Source: Cheiracanthium punctorium
Lineage: Eukaryota > Arthropoda > Arachnida > Araneae > Cheiracanthiidae
Direction: 5' to 3'
Assembly (NCBI GenBank): GCA_038373885.1
Contig: JAWZYV010016967.1
Coordinates: 310,001 to 374,000 of the forward strand
DNA length: 64,000 bases
A program made the translations under genes and the position numbers. The notes beneath the pieces are model-generated. The model did not search any database. It saw only the letters and a program-made list of their open reading frames with translations, and was not told the origin of the DNA. Positions 42,800 through 53,829 of the stretch are shown in pieces; the stretch's first letter is position 1; every line of letters starts with the position of its first letter.

Positions 42800-44433
42800 T
42801 GGTTAACCACAGTCGGAAAGTTCACAATTACTGGAGCACTTTTTTCAAGGTGATTATTAACAGGTACGTGAAGACGGCGTTCCCGACCCTATCACGCATA
42901 AAAAGAAACTAAATTCGCGCACATTGCTGTAGGATTCTGCACCGTATTGGGTCCCTACCACCTTTTGCATTTCGGACCTATAATTTTGAATCCCCCTGTA
43001 TAAGAAAAGTACTATGTCATGTATATTTCAAACGCAAAAGAAATCTAAAAAGCAAAAACAACGACAAAATAAATAAATAAATAAATAAAAATAAATAAAT
43101 AAATAAAATAAAATAAAATGAACCATGTGAATGATTTGCTTTTCTACCTACGCACACGGGCGGCCCGACACGGTAAGTAAGCATCGCATCGGGACGCCAT
43201 TTCGAACTCAAAAAGTGAGAAAATTTGATCTGGAGCATAAAAGGGGCACCTTTTTTACTTTTGCGGGGGGACTCCATCCTAGAGCCGTCCCTAAGGGAAA
43301 TTAAGAGTCGAGAAAACCTCCAGGAATGTCCCGTAAAATGAAAAATCAGAATTCCCCACAGAAAGTCTTCAATTTTATCAATTTGTTAACGAAAATTCAA
43401 ATTTCGGGGATTTAGCTAGGCCCAAACCTTTAGATATTCAAGCTCTATGGTTTGTGCATAGAATAATTAGCTTGATAAATTATAACGATTTCAGAAGAGA
43501 TTTTAAACATTAAGTTCCTTCAATAGCAGAATTAATTGTATACTTTAAGTTTCTTTTCTAAATAAATAATAATATGTTTTTGGTAAAAGTGGTTTAATAT
43601 GTCGTAAGGTTCCTCCCGCCCCAAATAAATAATTATAATAATCTTACAAGAAGATGTGATTTAAGTTTAGAATTGTTTTAATTATTTCGTAAATGCCAAA
43701 GTAAAAAAGTTTTGTGTTTGTTTGTGAAAGGAAATAAAAAGTTTATTTAATTTAATCGAAAATGGTAGTACGACTTGTTTTGATTATAAAAGAGTGATCG
43801 AAGACTCTATCAATTAATGTTCATTTGTCATTAATTAGCCCGAGTCTTTAATTTTTGTTAACTACATTGCGTGAAATGATAGAGTAGTAAGAATAATAGT
43901 CAATAAAACTGGGTTTTTTTTTTTCTTTTTTGCAACGTCCGAATTTTAATCGCGAAATTCCCGTAACTCCGTGTAAAAAAGTTAGCAAGCCTAGTTCTGT
44001 CATTGCTTCCATTATTCAAATATTGAACAATGTCTTAAAATTTCTTGTTAATAGATCTTTTCTATGTTGAGTCATGTCAGAATGGTGAATGATATTGTTA
44101 AAGTCTACTTTTCGAGAAAAAATGATAGTAGATATTGTTAAAGTCTACGTTTCGAGAAAAAATGAAGACTCATTCACTTACACCCCGACCCTCACTTTTT
44201 TGTCTTCAGCTTTCTGGATTATGCTAGTTGTATTTTTGTAAATTTATTTAAAAAGTAGAATTAAAACTTCCGAGAAAAGTGTAATTTGCGTAATTCGTTG
44301 CTATTTTACAAAAATAACAACTTACAATTAAGCATTATAGGATTCATCCAAATGAAGGTCCCGCGTAGTAGGCACTGCCCCCCCCCCCTCCGTCTCTGCG
44401 CTACTGTTCGGGAGCGTCTAGTGCCGTCTATTA
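42800..44433. other. no supported gene; AAAT microsatellite, 42-bp duplication
   Basis: AAAT/AAAAT run at 43068-43118. gatattgttaaagtctac(t/g)tttcgagaaaaaatga is duplicated in tandem at 44091-44164. Frames here lack motifs; the ORF at 43017-43277 passes through the microsatellite. Confidence 0.45.
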
Positions 44434-44510
44434 ATCCACACCATAAGCGTAAAGTTTTCAAAATTATTGGGGGGGGGGGGGGCGAGCCCCACAGCCACAT
44501 ATATTCACGT

Positions 44511-44671
44511 CAGTGGCGTAGGGTTAGGGGGGTCATAACCACCCCCATGAGGAATTTTTTGCCATACAAAATGTATATTACTCACTCCCTTATCATACAC
44601 CCGTATGCATATATGTAAGTTGCAGAAGTTGTAACCCTCCCCCCAATGAAAAGTTTCTGGCTACGCCACTG
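44511..44671. mobile_element. hAT-type G-tract MITE, nested
   Basis: CAGTGGCGTAGG / GGCTACGCCACTG, exact 8-bp duplication ATTCACGT (44503-44510 and 44672-44679). The middle is the same as the 15.4 and 53.6 kb copies but inverted (ccatacaaaatgtatatt). Confidence 0.92.
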
Positions 44672-44693
44672 ATTCACGTACATATAACTTACT

Positions 44694-44874
44694 CATAGTT
44701 GCCAACTACTACGGAATATAATTAACCACTTTTTCTACATGATTTTTCGGCTTAAAATATAGCAAAATTTTTGCGCTGCTCGCGCGAGCTGGTTACTATT
44801 TTGAAAAAAATAAGTAAAAAATATACTGTTAACAAAAAGTGGTTAATTATATTCCGTAGTAGTTGGCAGCTATG
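44694..44874. mobile_element. MITE with CATAGTTGCCAAC ends, nested
   Basis: About 42-bp terminal inverted repeats (agttgccaactactacggaa / ttccgtagtagttggcagct), with 7-bp duplication ACTTACT (44687-44693 and 44875-44881). A diverged relative lies at about 50880-51060. Confidence 0.88.
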
Positions 44875-45245
44875 ACTTACTATATATAAGTGTAAATTAT
44901 TGGAGGCGCTGGAGCTCTATGGGTCCACAGAATTCTACACCTATGTAAGGTAAGTATCCATGCTAGTATCTTCCTACCATGTTATAAGTTAAAAATAGTA
45001 GCAAAGTAAAAAATCCAAAGGAGGAAAAAAAAAACATTTTCGATGAGATAATGCATTTTAGACACATCTGAACAAGTAAAGATTTTTTTAAACGTTTGTA
45101 AATGGCGTGAATACTTTTTTATGTTAGTATAAATTAGTTTTCTGTATTTAGTGGTAAATTATTGGGTGGGCTCAGCCCCTATTCACAATTTATTGGGGGG
45201 CTCGAGCCCCACGGGCGCATATAACTCTACGCCTATGATCCACAC

Positions 45246-45922
45246 ATCTCCTTACCTTATTAGACAGCATTTTTGGTCTCAAAGCATGAATAAAACTAAT
45301 AAAACGGCTTCGTAAGCAAACTATTCAGACGTAAATAAGGAAAAAATAAAAAATAAAATTCGTGAAAACCTAATTGTTAGGTATACTAACCTAAAAATTT
45401 AAGGAATAAACTGGCGTACTCATATTGTTAACCGAAAAATTACCCATTTTCCCTTAATAATTTGCATTACTGAAAACGAAAGTAATTTTTGTTTGAGATA
45501 TTCCCTTCCTAGAAGTCGACACAAATTTCGTTTATTCGATGCCATCTTTGGTCAACGCATGTGACTGAAAATGCAAACAAAAATAATTAAAAAATTACAT
45601 TAACTGTAGCTCGGAAAAGAACGAAGCACTTGTGATCGAAAATTTTACATTAGAATCAAGAATACGTAAACAAATTGCAAAATATTAAGTATATGTAGAG
45701 TTATTTTTTATTCTCCCTCTCCCCTTTCATTAAAATTGATTATGTAGCCTGATTAAAACAGAATTCATAATAAATGATATGAATATGAATAGAATAACTT
45801 TACGTCCATTTGCTTAGAAAAGTTAGTAATTGAAAAATACTTTTATTCAGCTTCTCAACAAAACGACAAACTTTATTTTATGCAATGCGAAGTAGATTGT
45901 GTTTTTCTCCCTCACTCGTCGA
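45246..45922. other. AT-rich 5' flank of the tRNA gene
   Basis: No repeat or coding frame recognised. Confidence 0.4.
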
Positions 45923-45996
45923 GGCCCGTTAGCTCAGTTGGTTAGAGCGTCGTGCTAATAACGCGAAGGTCGTGGGTTCGATCCCCCCACGGGCCA
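45923..45996 (+). tRNA. tRNA-Ile, anticodon AAT
   Basis: 74 nt that fold as a tRNA delivering isoleucine (the first A of AAT is normally deaminated to inosine). Acceptor GGCCCGT/ACGGGCC is fully paired, with D arm GCTC..GAGC and anticodon stem TCGTG/CGCGA (one T-G wobble) around loop CTAATAA. The variable loop is AGGTC, the T loop TTCGATC, and the discriminator is A. The T stem GTGGG/CCCCC has one T-C mismatch where most animal copies pair, so slight decay or a sequence error is possible. Internal promoters are intact: A box TTAGCTCAGTTGG and B box GGTTCGATCCC. There is no intron, and CCA is not encoded beyond the natural end. It stands alone, not in a tRNA cluster. Confidence 0.93.
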
Positions 45997-46003
45997 AGTG
46001 TCC

Positions 46004-46008
46004 TTTTT
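46004..46008 (+). terminator. RNA polymerase III terminator
   Basis: TTTTT, 7 nt after the tRNA's last base, the usual place for polymerase III termination. Confidence 0.8.
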
Positions 46009-46326
46009 ACATAAAAAATTTAACTATCATGCGAGAATATAAAGTATTAATTTTTTTTATGAGTTTTCATTCTATATTCATATTTTTAAGCTCAATAAAA
46101 TTTAATAAAAAAATCAATGCTATGTCAGATGATACATTTTTAATAATTTAAGTTTTATTATTTTTACTGATTTTTGTAATCAAAACAGTAAAAAATGATA
46201 GTGTTTAATTTTTTTACACGAAATATACTCATAATACTCAGCTAATTTATTCTCGAAGATACCTTTTTATCAAAAATTAACTATTTTGAGCTTGAGATAC
46301 GACGTTCTGAATAAAATTGTACAGTA

Positions 46327-46819
46327 CAGGGTGTCCACCAGTTTCAAGAGGCAAAAATAGTATCATTAGTAGCCTCATCGATTTAAAAAAAAAAAGTCTC
46401 CCGTTTAGTAGCCATTTTCTTAATTTTAGTTGCAAAATAATAGCATTTTTGCATAATTTTGTAACTAAGAAATAAACGTAAATCATTTAGCTTCATTTAA
46501 GAAGTGATGTATAAAATGATAAATTAAAAAACTCCCTGCATTATATAACAGAGCATACAGTACATTTATTTTTATAGAACGATTAAAAAAATAGATTAGA
46601 ATGTTTGATGAATGACCAATCACGGCTTTGAAAAGAAAAGGAAGTTGACAAAAACGGAAGTCTGATTTTCAAATGAGTAGCCTGGAGTAAGGTACAAGTA
46701 GCCAAAAACTTGAAAATAGTTTGAAAATGGCGTTTTTTTATTCAAAAAAGTCGCCCAACTCGCCTTATCTTTAAATTAGTAGCAAAAGGTCGTCTTTTTA
46801 GTTGCCGGTGGACACCCTG
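46327..46819. mobile_element. MITE with CAGGGTGTCCACC ends
   Basis: cagggtgtccaccag at the left, rc cagggtgtccaccggcaac at the right, 493 bp. Sub-terminal gcaaaaatagtatcattagtagc and its inverted relative gagtagcctgg/attagtagcaaaagg are present. Flanking GTA (46324-46326 and 46820-46822) may be a 3-bp duplication; gtacagta/gtacataa gives only six of eight. Confidence 0.7.
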
Positions 46820-46822
46820 GTA

Positions 46823-47679
46823 CATAAAATTTTTATTAAATATTTGTTGCTTTGAAAAGGGCTATGCACAGTTTTATTTATGTAAAAAATTTCGAATTTA
46901 GCTGTTTTTTTTTTTTATGGTTTGTTTGTCGAAATCGTTCTTTACCTTTCCAGGAAAGAACTATTACTCTTTTTCAGTAGGTATATTGATCATTACTTTT
47001 CTCATTCATTACTTGTTATTGATATCAGCATTGGCATAAATTGGCATGTAAACCAGGGGGCAAAGTATTTTCGATTGTAAAAAATATTTTCATTTCCCCC
47101 CGATTTCCCTGAGGAAGGTATGCCTATGGATATCAGTGTCGATTGTAGAGGTGAACAAGAGGGTGCCCAACACATGGGCGACCAAATTTAAGGGAGGCTG
47201 AAAAAAAAAATTACAGGTTTGTTTAAAAAAAAAAGCGGCTTTTTTCAATTTGCTCTTGTGCTGCCGATGTTCTAGGATAAGTTCTGATTGATATTATTAC
47301 AAAATATTTAAAGCAGCGCCCTTGAGATTTGGCTTCCATAAAAATGTGAACGTTAAAGAATGTGGTTACTTAATTTACAGTTCTTTAAAACTGGAAAAAT
47401 AAAAAAAAATCTGAAATACTTAAGGATTCTAAATTTTTACTATAGTTCTGTCTATATATTAAAAGTGTGTCATAATCGATGTGATTTGGAGCTGTTGTTT
47501 TTCTTGATTCACTTTGTTGGGATGTGTAATAGTAATCATTGCGTCTGCCCTATTTGTTTTTCTTGTTGTATACTATTGGAAAGTGTACAGTAATACATGC
47601 GTCGTCGTCCCCCCCCCCTTTTCTGTGCGTATGTGTGTGTGGAGGAGGGGGGCTTATCGAATTATTTATGAAATTGTGT
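46823..47679. other. no supported gene
   Basis: AT-rich. A GGAAGGTATGCCTATGGAT-like clipped MITE end lies near 47112. The ORF at 47360-47593 is AT-biased and lacks motifs. Confidence 0.4.
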
Positions 47680-47687
47680 ATTTTTAC

Positions 47688-48748
47688 TAGTGATGTACCG
47701 AGTAGCACTTTGACCGAGTAGTTGCCCGCAAAAATGAATCACTGATGCGCAAATGAGGAATTTTCAAATTTTTGAAATGAAAACTTGTAATTGTCTTAAG
47801 TTAACATAAATTCAATTGAAATTATAATTAATTATGAACTTTTTAATGACTATTTTGCCAAATAAATAAATAAAACAAACATTACTTTTAAGAATGTGTG
47901 AAATATGGACTTTTTATAGAGTGTGCTATTTTAAGTTTTATTATTTTAACTGCCAAATAAAATATTTTCAGACTAATGCATTATTCATAAACTTGATCAT
48001 TAAAACTTCTTGGTTAGATGGCATACTGGGTGCTGTGTCACACTGACTGTCGTCTATTTTCACCAATAATTTTTACCCTGAAGATGATTTTTGCCGGATG
48101 AAAGAAAAATAATTAACAGTATCCAATTTTGTGCAAATTAGCCATTTCTTGCGTGCATCATCCAGCACTGCCTACCGTGAGCACATTTTTTCGGAACCAT
48201 GAAACATTTACAATAACAAACGAAATGGCATGCCTCCTGAACATGTTGAACAATTGGTGTCTCTGCATCACAATCTGCAATAAATCAAATTTAATTATTA
48301 AAATCCTAAATCTTTTCAATACCATTTTAGTGTCTGTTCCTTTTTCTACAAATTATGTCATTATCAAAAAAGTAATCTTTTCCATTCCTACAGCTTTAAA
48401 AGTGACTTATTTTTATTTGCACAGGTATCTAGCTAAATTTTGATTTGCAGTAGATCCACATTAGAGGTTTTTCTTTTGCTATTTCTATATCTCTTTTCTT
48501 ATAACTTTAGTATATTATATAATATTTTTTTTTATGAACTGATGAATATATAATATATATATTTGCTTAATTTTCACATATTGCACAGTGTAAATCCATT
48601 TACTTTCAACAATACATAAAAATAATGAAATTTTTACAACTACTCGGTATCGGTCGAGTACTCGGTCAAAATTTAGTCGAGTACTGAGTACTCGGCAAAT
48701 TCACTGAGTAGGTCGAGTGCCGAGTCTATACCGAGTACTACATCATTA
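47688..48748. mobile_element. hAT-type element, 1.06 kb, TAGTGATGTACCGAGTA ends
   Basis: tagtgatgtaccgagtag / rc taatgatgtagtactcgg, exact 8-bp duplication ATTTTTAC (47680-47687 and 48749-48756). The right sub-terminal region repeats gtcgagtactcgg-like words. About 700 bp of interior contains frames (for example 48129-48443) without visible hAT motifs, so I call it non-autonomous. Confidence 0.88.
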
Positions 48749-48836
48749 ATTTTTACACCTTGCATTCATGATATAAAATCTTTACACGATTACTTGCGTA
48801 AAGATTGAAAACAAGAAATTGAAATAAAAAAGTTAA

Positions 48837-49192
48837 CCCTTTGAGGCGCAACCCCTTCCCAATGCTGAAAAAAGGGCAGCCGTTGCCATCGCTCGACTTA
48901 ACTACCAGCAAGATGGCGGAGCGATGGTCGAGCGATGGCAACGGCTGCCCTTTTTTCAGCATTGGGCAATCTATCCAGCTGTTATCGCATTCTTCCATTT
49001 TTCAGCAGGTGTCAGTGCTGTTAAAAATAATCGTGACAATTTTTTGACGGGAAATGACGTGCTAAAAAGTAAAGGTGGCGCTATGTCACCCGCAACTATT
49101 TTTATAGAAATCAAATCTATTCTTCGTGACTGGCAACAGTCAAAACGTCAGAGTTGGGTGTTCCCAGAGCGGGAACACTGCGCGTTAAAGGG
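48837..49192 (+). mobile_element. TTAA foldback MITE, copy G (axis deleted)
   Basis: TTAA at 48833-48836 and 49193-49196. The left arm runs to agatggcgga and is joined directly to gcgatggtcgagcgatggc of the right arm, so the whole palindrome centre is gone. Body and hairpin end are normal, except a short deletion at aaaggtggcgctatgtc. Confidence 0.88.
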
Positions 49193-49424
49193 TTAAACTT
49201 AACATTAGATTTACCTAAAATAGAGTGGCTTGCAGGGCTCCGAAGACCCCGTGGCGCGGGCGGGCCTCGAAGAGTTAGGGACCAAACAGTCAGCAATTCA
49301 TTCCAATATGCTACATTATGTCACATTCAGAAGAGAGAGGTGGTACCAAAGCAGGGTACCAGTGGGGGGAACCCCCTATTTGTACGCTACGCCTCTGCTA
49401 AAATATCATATACAGATTGTTTAA

Positions 49425-49696
49425 CCCATTTATGCCTAGCGTCCCTTTTTTGGGACGGCATTTTCGCTATTAGTCGAAAACGTTATTTATTTTTCCTAGC
49501 CTTTATTCATGAGTATTGAGCCTCAACTCTACAAAATATTTTAACATGACCAAGTAGGATGTTGATATTTCGATTTTTATGCATAATGATTTTAAAAGAA
49601 ATCATCCCTTGTTCAAGAAGTTGACATCAGAAATTTATCTATTATTTCTGATATCAGTAAAAATCGAAGTCGCAAAAATATCCAGGCACAAATGGG
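49425..49696. mobile_element. TTAA-type MITE with CCCATTTATGCC ends
   Basis: CCCATTTATGCC at the left, GGCACAAATGGG at the right, TTAA on both sides (49421-49424, 49697-49700), 272 bp. It is the intact relative of 34667-35088 and a second TTAA-targeting family with different ends from the CCCTTT family. Confidence 0.87.
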
Positions 49697-49700
49697 TTAA

Positions 49701-50647
49701 CTGTCAAATTTGTAAGACTAAAAACATTTTGTGACAATTAGAAATTTGGCTTACAGTTGAACGCTCTTTCATTACGAATAGTAGTATTTTTATCTTGACG
49801 TATAGGACTTAATTAAAAGTTAATTATGAATGTTTTATCAAAGACTAATACTGTTGAAATTATTTGAAGTAGGAAAACTAGTGAAGTCCTAAAGAAAAGA
49901 TTACACTAGTGAGCAAGAAACACACAGCAATTTTTTGGATACGCGTGTCTTTTGACTACAGACCTAGATATATTTATAATAGGTTTGTTTATTTAACAAA
50001 CGAAAAGGAAAATTATAATCTGAAATTAGTATTTTATTTAATTAAAAATGCAATTCATTGTGTACAATAACCTTTATTCAACATTCTCCCGCATTGTATG
50101 TACGCCGCTATTATTAGAAAGTTATTAAAAATTCTTTTTTTTTTTTTTTAATGATAAAGCATATCATAAACAAACAAACAAAATCTAGGAAATAAATGCT
50201 AAAATAAACAAATAGATAGGGTAGAATTCTTTATGAGAAACGATGGATTTCTACCAGCAGAACATGCTTAGCTTAGCTGTGTACTTTCATTTTCATTTTG
50301 GCACTCCGCAATGTAGTGAAATTTTTAACATTCTCAGACTGAATTTCCTCTCACAATTCACGGCTTTTCTAATACAAATTGTTCTTTTGTTCACCGAGAG
50401 AAGCCCTTCGAGGCAAAAGCGGCGTTTATTTGTCTGAGAGCTGCACTATTGACCACCAGGTCCTCTTATCTCATTGTCCGAGGCGCCGATATTGTATGTT
50501 GTACGGATGCCTTTGAATGGAAAACAAATATGCTTGTTTACCTGGGAAGTAAGTTTCGGGGTACAAGCGAGGGCGCCTTGGGCTGAGAAAATCAAAGCAG
50601 TTGATGCAGTAACGGATCCAGAAATGTTTGGAGAGGAACGATAAGGA
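49701..50647. other. no supported gene
   Basis: AT-rich with a T run at 50133-50149 and an AAAC run near 50170. ORFs lack motifs. Confidence 0.4.
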
Positions 50648-51470
50648 GTTTTGTGTTATGGCAAACCTACACCAGTGCCACATTACCGGCAGGGCAAACG
50701 GGGCAACTGTCCAGGGCCCAAAAATCTTACACTTTTATAATTTTACAAAAAAATTGCAAAGGATAAAAAAAAATTCAAAAGTTAAATGATTTTTTAATTA
50801 CAAAGTATGAATAATGAAAATAATTCAAATTTACGTTTGTATAAATTAATTTAAACATATTTTTAATTCTTCAAAATGCTCCGTAGTCGATATGGCATAC
50901 CAATATGTAGGAAAATAACTAACTACATTTTGTAAAGAGTATTTTTAATCTTAAACGATAGCAAAATTTTTGAATTATTTGCTATTTTAAGAAATATTTA
51001 CAAAAATGACTGCTTACAAAAAGTGGTTGTATTCCGTACATGTTAGCAACTGTGATATAGCATTTTGATGTAACGCTTAAATATCTGTTTCATTGACATC
51101 ATGTAACTAGTATATTCGTTTATTTCAGATTACTTAAAACAAAATTTGTGTTTGGAAGGGGTAAGATATTTAAAACTTTCAATATAAACAAATCATAATC
51201 TTTTTTTTGTCTTTTTTTTAAGGGGGAAGTTGTTGCATGGGGCCTAATTTTTTTCTTCTGCCCAGGGCCCACAGTTGTCTTGATCGGGCTCTGACCTACA
51301 CCAGAGACATCTGTTTGCGAGGGGGGTGTTTCTAGGTCGGGGGATTTTTTAAGAGGTTCTAATGCGTATTCACGTTACATCTAGAGAAAACCGACCAAAA
51401 CTCCAGACCGTTAGACCGACATCCGCGCGGTAGGCCCAAACGAGTTGCCTTAACACTTCAGCCGTCTACC
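50648..51470 (-). repeat. tRNA-related SINE copy, split by a hAT MITE
   Basis: On the minus strand it shares gtctggagttttggtc, gatgtaacgtgaatacgcattagaacc and the 3' end tttgccataacacaaaa with the copies at 52395 and 56745. The 3' part is separated by the element 50673-51293. Confidence 0.75.
50673..51293. mobile_element. hAT-type MITE (GGGCCC sub-terminal), nested in the SINE
   Basis: Exact 8-bp duplication ACCTACAC (50665-50672 and 51294-51301). Ends cagtgccacattaccgg / rc cagagcccgatcaag, with sub-terminal caactgtccagggccc inverted to gggcccacagttg. It includes at 50880-51060 a diverged relative of the 44694 MITE. Confidence 0.88.
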
Positions 51471-52394
51471 ATGTTCAGTGCCTTATCCATTCGGGGGGAA
51501 CGATAAGAGTGACGAAGCATTTTATAAATGAGGGTGCTATCCCCCCCCCCGCCCCCGACTTTCCTTCTTTGACCAGTGTTGTTTCCCAGCTTGGGTCTCT
51601 GAATACTCCACTTGCGGCCAGTGTTGCGTTAGCTAGATTCCGACAGAGCAAAGACTCTGGCGGGTTTTGCGATTTTTGCTTTTTAGTAAACAAAAGCAAA
51701 AAATCGCAAAAGCATGGTGGAATTTTTTGCAGCTGAGAAAGGGCGGATCTGCTTTACTGTCTTCATTTTTGGCGAACAGAGGAGGTAATTTTGAGGGGTC
51801 AGCGTCCCCCCCCCCCCAAAATTTTACCAAAAGGTCCTTATTCTTGTCAATGAGAACCGGGCCCACACAATAGGAAGGTCTCTACATCTTTCATCTTCTA
51901 ATTTTTAGTTAGAAATTTTACAAATATTTTTCGCATAACTTCAGTTAACTATTGTAAATATGAAAAAAAAAAATAGAAATTGTTTTTGTGTAGTGTAAAT
52001 ATCCGATAAAGACAGATTCTTAGCAATAGATCGGGAGACTCTGTGGCAACAAATGATAGTGGGGCTTCATCTTCACCATTTTTTCCGATCTTAACCACTG
52101 AACGCGGGGCCCAGGTGCACTGGCCTGGGTGCCCAGCGGTAATTATAGCCCTGCATAAGGGGCCTAAACGTAATTTAAAAAGGGCCTTTTTGAAGCTTAC
52201 GGTTTCCAAATCTCAAGGTTTTTTCGTTATGGCATCGCCCCCCCCCCCAATTTTTTTTTTTTTTTTTCTGGCTAAGCCACTGGTCTTCATATTAATCTTT
52301 AAATTAAGATATTTTGTGCTGTTCTAAATAATTGCGTTTTCGCTCTGCCTGGATTATAGGCGCACCCACGGAGGGGGCTATAGCGTCCCCTTCT
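51471..52394. other. no supported gene; G/C-tract MITE fragments and a 19-bp hairpin
   Basis: C runs at 51541-51550, 51806-51819 and 52239-52248 mark clipped G-tract MITEs (tctggctaagccactgg at 52268). A hairpin TTTTGCGATTTTTGCTTTT with its complement is at 51665-51711. Overlapping ORFs on both strands here are read-through of these elements. Confidence 0.45.
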
Positions 52395-52745
52395 GCCCCA
52401 CCATGGCCGAGTGGATAAGACACTCATAATGGTAGACGGTGAAGGTAGGAGTGTAAAGGACCAGCGTTCTGGCTTCGCCTGTCGCGCGAATGCCAATTTA
52501 ACAGTCTGGAGTTTTGGTCAGTTTTCTTCAGATGTAACGTGAATCATTGGCGGATTAATGCAAGTAAAACAGGATCTTTTCATTAATTTCTTTTTTCTCG
52601 GGGGGGGGTCCCCCCCTTTAATCCGCCCTTGATGTGAGTGAGTACGAGTTAGAACCCCTTAAAAAGTCCTCGGACCGAGGCACCCCAAATCCTTGGCAGA
52701 TAGCCCTTTGTAGCTTTGCCATAACACAAAATAAACAAGCAAGCA
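52395..52745 (+). repeat. tRNA-derived SINE copy with A box
   Basis: ccatggccgagtggataaga matches the polymerase III A box (TGGCNNAGTGG) of a leucine/serine-like tRNA head. It is followed by a degenerate B box, gtctggagttttggtca, gatgtaacgtgaat, ccccttaaaaagtcctcggacc and the 3' end tttgccataacacaaaataaacaagcaagcaag. An unrelated 80-bp insert (ggcggattaat..taatccgccc) interrupts it at about 52549-52633. Confidence 0.75.
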
Positions 52746-52982
52746 AGGGCCCCCCCTTCCTGTAGAAATAAAATTGATGGTTTTTTTTTTTTTTGTTTTG
52801 GTGGGTGTGGGATTACGGCCGATTATCTACACTAAGGATCTATGCTGAGGGGGGGGGGGGAGCGAGGCGGTCTTTTTGAGGTGTCCTAACCGTGATTTGT
52901 GCTCCGCAACTGATGGGGTAAAATAAAACTGGAAAATCTTGTTAAGAATGAGAATTATCGTTTTTTTTTTTTAATGTATTAA

Positions 52983-53160
52983 AATATTTTATTTTAAACC
53001 ACATATGGGCAACCTCCAGGTCGCGGGCCGAATGTGGCCCGCCACAGATTTTGATCTGGCCCGCGGAACATATCAACTCCGTATAGAACGCATATAAATC
53101 ATTCAAAATCACACATAAATCCCAATAATACGGCCCGAGACTTTTCAAAGGTAGCCCTCA
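52983..53160. repeat. hAT-like fragment with GGCCCGC words
   Basis: atgggcaacctccaggtcgcgggccgaatgtggcccgcc resembles the 5' part of Charlie-like hAT elements; the second end is not clear. Confidence 0.45.
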
Positions 53161-53629
53161 TCTGTTCTTAAAAGTTGTCTTTAAATTATTTCTAAAGTAT
53201 TTTCCGCAAAAATAAAGTTGGTTGCAAAATAAACACTTACAGAGCGTGCACGATACGCAATTCGTCATTAAAGAACCTAAGTAATTACTATTTATTACGC
53301 TTTCTACTATAACGGAGTTACGTTAATAGTCAGATAAAATAACAGACGCATAATGCGCGTTTTATGATTTAACGAATGGCCCAAGATCGTCTCTCTTCAG
53401 CTCTGCGTATGAATACAGACTTTGAGGACTGAAGCCTCTGAATAATTTTGTAAATTCATGCTTCCGAAATGCATTGGCGTAAACTGACATGTCACATTGT
53501 TTGGGGGGGGGGGCAGCATGCAATATTGAAGGGGCAAAATGTTTCTTATTGTAGAAAATTCTACGATATTTTCTAACAGATTATATATGAATTTTCTTGA
53601 TTTTTTTTTTGGGGGGGGAGCAATTACTC
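53161..53629. other. no supported gene
   Basis: Poly-G/T tracts near 53500-53615 from clipped MITEs. The minus-strand ORF 53397-53792 is proline-rich only because of the C runs. Confidence 0.4.
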
Positions 53630-53637
53630 CCTCTTGC

Positions 53638-53821
53638 CAGTGGCGTAGCCAGAAATTTTTCATAGGGGGGGGGGGGGGGTTATGACTACTGCAACTCACA
53701 GATATGTATACGTCTGTGAGATAAGGGAGTGAAGAATATATATTTTGTATGGCAAAAAATTCCCCTTGGGGGGGGGGGGGTTGTGACCCCACTATCCCCC
53801 CCCCCTTTGGCTATGCCACTG
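53638..53821. mobile_element. hAT-type G-tract MITE (CAGTGGCGTAGCC)
   Basis: Exact 8-bp duplication CCTCTTGC (53630-53637 and 53822-53829). Ends CAGTGGCGTAGCC / GGCTATGCCACTG, with G runs of 10-14 near both ends. Very similar in the middle to 15403-15579. Confidence 0.92.
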
Positions 53822-53829
53822 CCTCTTGC

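Larger units (their letters stand above)
44442..45237. mobile_element. hAT-type element with CATAGGCGTAGAGTT-like ends, hosting two inserts
   Basis: cataagcgtaaagttttc at the left and aactctacgcctatg at the right, with exact 8-bp duplication ATCCACAC (44434-44441 and 45238-45245). Near both ends attattgggg and gagccccac occur inverted. Without the nested elements at 44511 and 44694 it is about 440 bp. Confidence 0.87.

Noticed and set aside
48753..49519. ORFs on both strands with peptide L-P-S-L-D-L-T-T-S-K-M
   Set aside because: This peptide recurs in every foldback copy; it is the palindrome arm read in one frame, not a protein family.
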